From Sweltsa coloradensis (lineage: Eukaryota; Arthropoda; Insecta; Plecoptera; Chloroperlidae): DNA of 64,000 bases. Positions 55,714-64,000 of this stretch are shown here, in pieces. The notes below the pieces were generated by a model. The model did no database searches, was not told the DNA's origin, and saw only the letters and a list, made by a program, of their open reading frames with translations. The DNA lies in assembly GCA_024449915.1 (NCBI GenBank), contig JAMZAV010000097.1:744001-808000 (forward strand). Direction: 5' to 3'. Position numbers and translations under genes: made by a program. Within the stretch, counting starts at the first letter, position 1; every line of letters begins with the position of its first letter.

Positions 55714-56300
55714 CTAGGAAAAGGGTTAAAGTCCCGTCGCTTTGATGGATGAGCTTTTTTGTAAGTTTTTAGTTTGCGTGGGATCTATTAACTATCAAGT
55801 GCCTTTTGAACGCATTGTTGGTGATTTTTTTTAATTTTCTTTTTGTTACTTGTAAATTGTTATTATAAACCTAAAAAAACTCATATTAAAACCTTTATTC
55901 TATGGATTCTGGCTATCTTTTTCAATTTTTTTCTTCCAAAAAGCAATACATCACCAATACCTTAATGTCCATGTAAAAATATGAACGTTGTAGCACCAAC
56001 CCGTTTGGTCAGAATCGGCCCAAATGTCACGAAAATATCGCACAAAAAATCGTAAAAGTACGATATTCATGAAAAAATATTTCTTCGATTGTACCAAAAA
56101 ACGTGGCAAGTCTAAGTTCAGAGATTTCGAGGTCCCCTCCAAATTTTTCCCATCAAGATCGCATATGCCGGTTTCCCCGGTAGACAGCAAAACAGACAGA
56201 CAGAAAAACAAACAAACTAACGAAAAAAACAAAAAACACCCGAGCAAAAATTTTTTTTGGGGTTTCGGTGAAATTGAAGTTTTTCGCTACGCTCACCCAA
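55714..56300 (-). mobile_element. Rolling-circle-like element, diverged
   Basis: CTAGGAAAAGGGTTAAAGTC at the left and TTTTTCGCTACGCTCACCC at the right show the family ends. The first resembles the nested element at 13058 (CTAGGAAAACGCTTAAGTC). Open frames inside are unreliable. Confidence 0.55.
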
Positions 56301-56807
56301 CAATGAAGGTGATCATTCTCAAGTAACTATAGTTACTTGTTGATTATATCTTGTAAAAGGCTGTTATTTAAACCTTTATTTGGAAGGCTTCCAGCAAACT
56401 TTTTCAACTTTCAAAAGGCACCTTATCACTGAAAAATATGAACGATTGTAGCCCCACCCGTTTGGGCAGAACCGCTGGCCGATTGAAACTGACAAATTTG
56501 ACAGTAGCAGAAAAGTGGTAGGAGCAGCAGTAGTAGTAGCAGTAGTAACATAATTAAAGTGATTTTGAGCATTTTTTCAAGCCATTTTTTTCACCAAGAA
56601 GGAATGCTCGTACCTCAACCAAATTTGGCATGTGTTGTCAAGTACTTAAATCCCCTCGATTTTGATAGTTTTCAATTTCCCAACATCACTTTTCATGACG
56701 GCTGGATAACACCTCGAAATCACTTTAACCCCGCTTGCTGTATAAGGTTGCATGAGTGTGTATAGCGCACCACGGCTTGGCTGCGGCGCCCTAACGGGCA
56801 CCTAGAT

Positions 56808-57046
56808 GGACGGTGCGAACACCCGCGAATAAACGCCAGAATCAACAAGGCCGATTCAGAACAACTTTGAATTTATTATGGGGCCTCGTTGCTAGGACTC
56901 TTTAAAGTCACCGTTTACAAACTCAACTGATGGACTGAAGGCCAAATCAAAAGTTAAAAAACTACTGCCCTATGGGGGGAAATTTGAACCCTGGACCTTC
57001 TGCTTTGGGAAAAGCAGAAAAGCTAACCAAAGACCAACGAGCCACA
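56808..57046 (-). repeat. tRNA-headed SINE (family S), copy 5, partial
   Basis: Carries only the head half on the minus strand, from CACACCACGAGCC-like head sequence near 57046 back to GGACGGTGCGAACACCCGCG at 56808. Several small indels. The 3' half is missing. Confidence 0.8.
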
Positions 57047-57142
57047 CAAAATTAGTTAATAACTATAACTATGTAATATATATCTGCATATTATTTACGA
57101 TTAGAGATGACGCCTCCGATTCAAAAATATAAATCGGAAATT

Positions 57143-57760
57143 ATGATGAGCGTACGGTAGAGGAGCGAAGATTCCATTTAACTACACTGGAGAAAAAAAT
57201 CCGGGAAAGTTTTTTCTTTTTTTTTCCCGTTAATATTATTGTGTGTTTGTTAACACGATTCCGGCTAAACCGATACTCCAATTGCGATGGAATTTTATGG
57301 TGGCCTTCGAAATCTCTGAACTTAGAACTGCCACTTTTTGAGCGCAATCGAAAAATAATTTCTTATGAAAAGCAATTTTACTATTTTTTTTTGATTTTAA
57401 AAAAATTCTTCGACTTTTAACACTAACATGCTTTATCCCATTGTAATGATTTTTTCACAGAACCTTTATTTTATGAATTTATATATTCGTGTGAAATCTG
57501 AGCGAAATTATTTCTCATGAAAATCGCAATTTTATGATTTTTTTCGTTTTTTTAAAAATTTCTTCGACTATAAACACCTACATGATTTATTTGATTGAAC
57601 GATTTTTTCACAGAACATTAATATTATGATTTAAAAATTATTCGTGTGAATTTTGAGCGTAGTCAAAAAAATTATTCTTATAAAAAACGCAATTTTACGC
57701 TTTTTTCGTTTTACGCTCATCCAGCAACGCGCCTGAAAAAGCGTTTGCGAAGCTTCCTAG
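57143..57760 (+). mobile_element. Rolling-circle-like element
   Basis: It starts TGATGAGCGTACGG (diverged) and ends CTGAAAAAGCGTTTGCGAAGC with TTCCTAG at 57760, followed 5 bp later by a SINE head. It contains repeated ATCGCAATTTTA motifs. Confidence 0.65.
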
Positions 57761-57765
57761 TTAAT

Positions 57766-58206
57766 TTGGCTCGTTGGTCTTGTGGTTAGCGTATCTGCTT
57801 CCCAAAGCAGAAGGTCCAAGGTTCGATTCCCGCTAAAGTCAGAAGTTTTTAAACTTCTGATTTGGACTTAAGTCCATCAGTAAATTGTCTTAGGATTTGT
57901 AAACGGTGACTTTGGAGCCGTCCTGCAAAGAAGCACATAATAAATTTCGAGTTGTTCTGAATCGGCCTTGTTGATTCTGGCGGTTGATTGCGGGTGTTTT
58001 TGCACTGTCCATACCACTGATTGCCTATATTTCCTATTAAAAATATCGATCTTTGGTTGGTTATTCGCTCACACTCGTCGATTGCGTCGGGGGCCTGCAG
58101 GGTTGGCTTGGTCGCTTTGATTTAAAGTCCCCACTGAAAATCCCGTTATATAAATGAGTGGGTAGACTCTAAAAAAAAATTTATTTTATTTTTATTATTT
58201 TATTTA
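57766..58206 (+). repeat. tRNA-headed SINE (family S), copy 6
   Basis: Full length. TGGCTCGTTGGTCTTGTGGT with GTTAGCG, an altered anticodon loop (CTTCCCAAAGCAG), B box GGTTCGATTCCCG, body, GTGGGTAGACTCTAA and a TTTATTT tail. Single-base insertions in several homopolymers. Confidence 0.85.
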
Positions 58207-58409
58207 ACTACATAAAATCTATGCTGATGGTGATCTCATTAAATAGTTATATTAGTCACTCTACGGTTATAGCGAATGTAACTTGTACGCCCGTACGTCT
58301 TGTGTAGCCTACTTTGTAGACCAACAAACTTCATTATACACAACTTGTTTTCATCCATAATAATAATTTCATACCATAATTTTATGTAGATCTACTGAAA
58401 AATATAAAT

Positions 58410-59750
58410 TTTTCCATACTTACAGGAAACTATAGTCTCCGATAAATCATTATTCATAAAGATACCTACTAAAACAAAATATACAATTGCTATACCTACT
58501 GAAAATATTATTAGTTCCTGATTGTTACAGGGACCTATAGTCTCGTTTATTTTATTATACCTATACTTGAACTTATAGGTTCCTCAAACATACAGGAACA
58601 TACAGGGGTCTTGTATATATCATATATATAAAATGCCTACTAAAACATATAGGTTCTTTATTCTTACTGGAAACCAATAGCCTCGTATATATAATTATAC
58701 ATATAGATACCTACTGAAACTATAGGTTCTGGTAGGTACATACAGGAACCTATAATATCGGATATATAATTATGCATATAGATACCTACTTAAACATATA
58801 GGTTCCTTATGAATTGCACGAACCTATAGCCTCGGATAAATTATTTTAAGTATAGAACCTACTGAAACATACAGGTTCCTTTTTCTTAAGGAACCTATAG
58901 TCTCTTAAATATGATTATGCATATAAATACCTACTGAAACATATAGGTTCCTTAATTCGTACAAGAACCTATAGTCTCGTATATATAATTATACATATAG
59001 ATACCTACTGTAACATACAGATTCCTTATTCTTACAGGAACCTATAGCCTCAGATAAATTATTACACGTATAGAAACCTACTGAAACATATAGGTTCCTT
59101 ATTATTACAGGAACCTATAGTCTCGTATACCTACTGGTAAATACAGGTTCCTTATTCTTACAAGAACCTATAGATTCCGATAAAATATTATATGTATAGA
59201 AAACCTACTGAAACATATAGGTTCCTCATGCATACATGAACCTATAGGCTCGTATTTATCATTATACGTATAGAAACCTACTAAAACATATAGATTCCTT
59301 ATTCTTACAGGAACCTAAAGCTTCCGATAAATTATTATTCGTATAGAAACCTACTGAAACTTATAGATTCCTTATTCTTACAGGAACCTATAGCCTCAGA
59401 TAACAATTATACGTATAGAAACCTACTGAAACTTATAGATTCCTTATTCTTACAGGAACCTATAGCCTCAGATAAATTATTATACGTATAGAAACCTACT
59501 GAAACTTATAGATTCCTTATTCTTACAGGAACCTATAGCCTCAGATAAATAATTATACGTATAGAAAAACCCACTGAAACATATAGATTCAGCTATTCTT
59601 ACAGGAACCCATAGCTTTCGATAAATTATTATAAGTATAGAAACCTACTGAAACATATCGATCTTATTCCTACAGGAGCCTATAACTTCCCAATAAATTA
59701 TTTTACGTCTAGAAACCTACTGAAACATGTAGGTCTACAGGAACCTATAG
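58410..59750. repeat. Tandem array of about 73-bp hairpin units, roughly 18 copies
   Basis: The unit order is GAAACCTACTGAAACATATA, GGTTCCTTATTCTTA, CAGGAACCTATAG, then CCTCAGATAAATTATTATAC and GTATA. Inside each unit TATAGGTTCCT pairs with AGGAACCTATA around a 9-base loop. Units at about 59335-59560 are nearly identical, while those toward both ends diverge. It forms the right flank of the 51420-59995 composite. Confidence 0.85.
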
Positions 59751-60285
59751 AATCATATTGAATTTTATGTGTTCCTGTGGATTTTTTTCACCTAGCATTT
59801 CAGTGTTTTTATGTTTTCCTATACAGTCCTATTAAATACTATACCTACAGGAACATATAACCCTGTAGTTTTTATAAGTTACAAATTACACCTATAGGAT
59901 TCTATTCATCATATACACACCTATGCAAACCTACAGGAACACATAAAAATTTCTATAGGGTGTCTATAGGTTTCTATAGTTTTTTTCCAGTAGGGATACT
60001 TCTGTATGACTACCCCCAGAAAAATAGTTTGGGTGTTCTCTTCTGGACAAACTGCTACATCGATCTGACACAATTTTCGTAGGACCTTTGAATTAATGTC
60101 AGGTTTTTGTAAACCATTGAATAAATATTACTCGCAAATTTAGGCTTTAAGTTTTTTTTAAATATTAGTAGCCGATCCGTACATTGTTTGTCTAAATGTT
60201 CACTCTATCCACTACCAGACAAAACGACTAAAAACCTTTGAACATGTATCAGGTCTATGCTATGAATTTGTGAAATAAAGAAACG

Positions 60286-61099
60286 TAGGCGTGCGCAGGG
60301 GGGGGGGGCTGCCCCTGCCTAGAAATGTTATCAAAATAACTACCGGTAATCAAGTTTAATAATTGATAAAAAAATTAATTAATTTGAAAAATATCTAGGT
60401 CCTACTTAGTTTTCAGAATCTTTTAGGCCTAGGCTACCTATCTTTTTCTCTCATCATCTCACTTTCAAATAAGTTTTATAACAAAAATGCCACAAGGTAT
60501 TAAGTGTAAATAATAGCCATTCTTCCTCTCAAATACGTTTTAAGACCTCCCCCCAAAAAGTTAACCCCAAAACATGTCGCCTCCGGAGACTGGGGCTACG
60601 CCCCAGACCCCCTTCTCCCAACCCTGATCCGCCGCCACCATTCCCTAGAGTCGGTATGGCAATCCTGTGACCATGAGTGCCCGGAGGACGGGGGGCAAGT
60701 GGGGAAACTCCCATGGACAAAGCACATGAAATAAAACTTCAAGTATTTATTTCAATCAGTTGAAACTAAAATTAAAAAAGTGCGAGGGAAAATGTTTGAA
60801 GGTTTCCTTTAAAATTCCTTTTCGTTTCCTCCGTTTCGAGTATTAACTGCACAAAAATTACATGATTTTGGTATTGTATTCAGCCCACTACTTTTTTCTA
60901 AAAACCCACCAACCGCATTTTAAAAACCTGATTTTTTAAAATTTCGTCTGCGGCGCTGGAAATGGGGGGCTCTGCCCCCAACGCCTGCACAACGAAAGTA
61001 GGCCTATAAAATTGTAAATTTTGCCTCCCTCTGCCAGAATTCCTGCGGGCGCCCGTGCCTATGGCCCCCCCCATTGTAAAATCTCTGCGCACGCCTATG
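60286..61099. mobile_element. TIR element with TAGGCGTGCGCAG ends
   Basis: GTAGGCGTGCGCAG at the left is mirrored by CTGCGCACGCCTATG at the right. Flanks TAAAGAAAC and TAAAGAAAT suggest a 9-bp target duplication. The interior has GC-rich blocks of the CTCCGGAGACTGGGGCTACG type and no intact gene. A G run follows the left end. Confidence 0.6.
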
Positions 61100-62280
61100 T
61101 AAAGAAATATTTCTCATTAAAATAGTAGGCTGTACTTTTACAATTTTTTCGATTTTTTTGTAGCCTACAGTTTGAAATCTCTGAGCTTGGAAATACTACT
61201 TTTTTTTTTTTGTAAAATGTATGAAATATCTCGTGAAAATTTATGCATAGGCCCTATGTATATTTTAAAATGTAAATGGGAGATAGTCCACAAGCTCGTA
61301 CATCAACGCGATTATAAGCGTTCGCAAAGCAGCCAACTGTATTATCAATCAATGAAATAATTGATTAAACACGTTATTTCGGCTTAAATATTTTATTTAG
61401 TTCATATTTAAAATACCTACCTACCTACACACGTACAGAACTAGTTGACATGGGTGACGTTAATATGCCCACCCAACATTTTTCGATAATTTCCTTCGCA
61501 CAAGTTGTTGGCCAAACAAAACATGAACATTTCTCAGCATCGTGAGGTTTCCTGTAGCTTTGCCCAAGGCCAGCCTCTGCCTTTCGATTTGCACAAAACA
61601 TGCGCACGATAAGGCTACGCAGCCAGTAATAACAAAATGTAAACTGTACAATAACTGCTCATCAATCACCATTTAGTTGAGTTTTCACGGCTAATATTTG
61701 TGCGCCGAGTGGATGGGCGTTACATGTAACTACGGTGAGAGATTCGAAGACGCCCTGCTGAAAAATCATTGCTAATGTATTCAAATGCAAGGTTTTGCGA
61801 GACCTTGCCTCTAGCAAAGCAAACCATGGTGCAACAAAAAATGTTTAAAAAAAAATAATATTGACTCATATTTTGTTAATTCCCTAACTTTCGGTTCAAA
61901 ATATATTCCAAAAGATGGCGTCGTGGTCGTGGGATTACACTTCCAAATAAATACATTACAAATTTTACATTACACACACATTACATTCATTTGGCCTACA
62001 TACATACTGATACAGATTACAGAATAATGAAAACTGTGTTGTTATTGCTATTCAAAAACCCTTTCTGTGTTTTCTAACAAAGAATCGAACCAATCAATTC
62101 TGTTCATTTTCTGATTAGGTAACGATCTTGATTATTTTGTGATTTACGAAAACCGTTGGTTTGTGGTGATTGGTAACTTGTGCCCACACAATTCACTGCA
62201 AACCGCGTGGGTGGAAACAACCCCTTCGCTGGCTACTCGGGGTAGAAATCAATCGTGTTTGTTTTCTTGTTTCGATCCCG
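61100..62280. other. Intergenic, nothing identified
   Basis: AT-rich sequence, no supported gene. Overlapping minus frames at 61425-61672 have no recognisable product. Confidence 0.35.
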
Positions 62281-62289
62281 CTCTTACTC

Positions 62290-62314
62290 TGACGTCAGAG
62301 AAGATGTGACGTCA
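62290..62314. promoter_or_regulatory. Pair of perfect CRE palindromes
   Basis: TGACGTCA occurs at 62290-62297 and again at 62307-62314, 17 bp apart. Paired full CREs usually mark a promoter responsive to CREB/ATF factors, but no downstream gene is visible in the next kilobases. Confidence 0.45.
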
Positions 62315-62399
62315 TGGGGTTAAGTGCTCGGCGGGGAGTGGTACGCATTTCTTTTAGTTTGGGGTGGTATCGTTTGGGAACTGAAGTTCATTTCTTTTC

Positions 62400-62455
62400 C
62401 ACGCACGGCCAGACTACCGGCATAAGATCCGCAGGGTTCGAATCCTGCGTGGCCT
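62400..62455 (+). repeat. tRNA-like fragment (B box and T arm only)
   Basis: GCAGGGTTCGAATCCTGC forms a clean T arm, followed by GTGGCC. The 5' half has no convincing A box or acceptor pairing, so I treat it as a tRNA pseudogene or SINE remnant. Confidence 0.4.
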
Positions 62456-62799
62456 AATCTATCATTCATGATACACCCTCTCGAGTAGCATTTATGATTA
62501 ACAATAATATCAGTCGATATAAATCACAAATATAATTCAAAATGTAAATGCCCCTTTTCGTATTTTATTTCAAACTTCGAAATGTAGCAGTATCATCATA
62601 GATGCCTATGAATTAATATTTATAATGATAATCTCGTAATTTTACCTAGGACCAGTTTGTTTTATTTTATTTTGAAGAATACCTAATCGATTGCTATTTG
62701 TTGTGTCTCACGTCATGTGGGGTCGCGCAAGGGGTGACATCGATGAGGGGTATAGGACGTTACGAATACGATACGATCCCCTCTTTTTTGACCCGGCAG

Positions 62800-63115
62800 C
62801 CTGGGTCCAGGGTATAATTTGACCCGGAGCATGGCTCTGCTAATCGTAAAAGGCGAGGAAAGAGGCAAAGTCTATCTCGCAAACATCAGGGCGAGCTCTG
62901 GCGTTCGTCGTCGGGGCCCCTTCCCTTGACGACCTCCTCAACGACGAGGAGCATGACATGACAACAGGAACGAAGACAGAGACGATGACGACCACGACTT
63001 GAGAACACAACACCCCTTTTCCCTCTCCTACCCCCGTGTCTGATTCTGACCAGCATGGGATTTCCTCCCCATATCTCCTAGGCTAGAGTAGGTAGCGCAT
63101 AATGACCTCACGGCT
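62800..63115 (+). repeat. GACGACG-hairpin interspersed repeat, copy 3
   Basis: It shares ATAATTTGACCCGGAGCA, TCGTAAAAGGCGAGGAAAG and GGCGAGCTCTGGCG with the other copies, then GTCGTCGGGG, a GAC-rich run, CCAGCATGGGATTTCCTCCC and GCGCATAATGACC. Confidence 0.6.
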
Positions 63116-63441
63116 GAATTTAAAACTCTTTTTTTGACGAGCTGGGGTAGAGTCTACTTACCCCCGGGGACATGGGGAATACCACCTTAGTAGACCATAT
63201 AGCCTATACTAAGAATGCCACACATAAAAAAAAAACACGTATGCTGAATTTTAATAGTAACATTCGCTAACATTCTCGTGCTATTGAAGGGCGTAGGTAA
63301 TGTCTTTAGTCTTGACTCGTCCTCTCTCGGTCTCCCTCGACTCCACGAAGGCTGCCGAGCGAGGAACGTGCTCGGTGCGTCCTTCAAGTCGACCCTCCCT
63401 GCCCAAATCACTGTCACTTCGCCATCGTCGTGACCCGACCC

Positions 63442-63745
63442 CAGCACAACCAGCGTGGTGACGTCGTCGACAAGTCGGGCCCGGCCCAGCTCGCGGTAGC
63501 TGCTCTGCTGGTGTGCCCAGCACAACCAGCGTGGTGACGTCGTCGACCAGTCGGGCCCGGCCCAGCTCGCGGTAGCTGCTCTGCTGGTGTGCCCAGCACA
63601 ACCAGCGTGGTGACGTCGTCGACAAGTCGGGCCCGGCCCAGCTCGCGGTAGCTGCTCTGCTGGTGTGCCCAGCACAACCAGCGTGGTGACGTCGTCGACA
63701 AGTCGGGCCCGGCCCAGCTCGCGGTAGCTGCTCTGCTGGTGCACG
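63442..63745. repeat. 76-bp minisatellite, 4 units
   Basis: Units start at 63442, 63518, 63594 and 63670. Each begins CAGCACAACCAGCGTGGTGA. Units are identical except for a GACCAG/GACAAG change in the second, and the last ends in a partial divergence. Very GC-rich compared with its surroundings. The three overlapping minus-strand frames result from the 76-bp period (not a multiple of 3). Confidence 0.93.
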
Positions 63746-63879
63746 GCGTGGCCACATTCGCAGGCCCTACTTTACTGTGTAATGTTTCGTTCTTGTACAA
63801 TACGAAGTATAGAAAATAATTTTTTCGTTGTTTGTCACTATTTAGTTATGAGATTGCTAATGTGAAGACCGAGAGACTA

Positions 63880-64000
63880 TGATTTAGGAGGTGACGGATT
63901 TAAATCCCGCCACCGGCAATCCCGACTAAAAGTCTTCCCAGGGTCCACCCTAATAACCTGGTTGGTCATCCTGAAGAGGGACACACTAATCTAGTTGGTC
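63880..64000 (+). repeat. tRNA-derived SINE, cut by window end
   Basis: A B-box-like GATTTAAATCCCGCC, followed by CGGCAATCCCGACTAAAAGT and CTTCCCAGGGT, is the plus-strand counterpart of the family seen at 8440-8690. The copy may continue past the window. Confidence 0.4.

Larger units (their letters stand above)
51420..59995. mobile_element. Composite bounded by CCCTACTGG inverted ends
   Basis: CCCTACTGGAAAAAAA at 51420 and its mirror TTTTTTTCCAGTAGGG ending 59995 are followed inward by ATAGAAAC and GTTTCTATAG. Each end then runs into more than 1 kb of short CTATAGG-type repeats, in opposite orientation overall. No target duplication beyond AT is visible and there is no transposase, so this may be one non-autonomous element enlarged by later insertions or two related elements. 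The interior carries the nested SINE and rolling-circle-like copies listed separately. Confidence 0.5.

Noticed and set aside
58410..59750. CRISPR-like array
   Set aside because: The units are contiguous diverged tandem repeats, not constant repeats with unique spacers, and the host is an animal.
62400..62455. Functional tRNA gene
   Set aside because: The T arm is good, but no A box, D arm or acceptor pairing is visible at the right distance.
63187..63757. Long minus-strand frames as a repeat protein
   Set aside because: The 76-bp period shifts the frame each unit; no start context or conservation can be shown.

Overview
The window is animal nuclear DNA. It has intron-rich genes with GT-AG introns of up to about 7 kb, AT-rich intergenic sequence, no bacterial-style gene packing, and many interspersed transposon remnants. 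The tRNA- and 5S-derived SINEs, CR1/Jockey-like LINE fragments, hAT-type miniature elements and abundant TAGGCCTA motifs suggest a marine invertebrate. My guess is an ambulacrarian deuterostome such as an echinoderm or hemichordate. That placement is inference; the sequence alone does not prove it.

The one gene that can be read completely is S-adenosylmethionine decarboxylase (AMD1). It lies on the + strand from 14430 to 42390, in eight coding exons that join in frame to a 342-residue proenzyme. All catalytic residues that I can place by family alignment are present: the Glu-Ser self-cleavage site, the catalytic Cys, the active-site Ser and His, and the putrescine-site acidic residues. A TATA box, an NRF1-like palindrome and upstream ATGs precede it. 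A 21-nt candidate microexon with near-consensus splice sites lies in the last long intron (37215-37235). It would add seven residues in frame between the active-site Ser and His segments, and is the most interesting candidate in the window. A second, unrecognised small gene (49318-49945, + strand) is proposed with lower confidence from three exons that join in frame.

Region by region: 1-14.2 kb is intergenic, with SINEs, a 5S-like SINE, TIR elements and rolling-circle-like elements. 14.2-42.4 kb is AMD1, whose introns carry sense-strand LINE fragments, tRNA SINEs, a 2.4-kb hAT-like element, a foldback element interrupted by another hAT element, and a tandem pair of rolling-circle-like elements. 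42.4-49.3 kb is the AMD1 3' region plus intergenic sequence with more inverted-repeat elements. 49.3-49.95 kb is the possible second gene. 51.4-60.0 kb is a composite bounded by short inverted repeats: a TATAGG-rich array on the left, a 73-bp hairpin-forming tandem array on the right, and nested SINE and rolling-circle-like insertions between them. 60.3-64 kb has another TIR element, a paired CRE site, a GC-rich repeat family and a recent 76-bp minisatellite.

Much of the window is a record of nested transposition. In several cases an uninterrupted copy of the host repeat in this same window gives a natural empty site, so insertion boundaries can be read directly. Several stretches (1-600, 23240-23340, 25130-25260 and poly-G or poly-C runs) look like homopolymer or assembly error and should be treated with caution.
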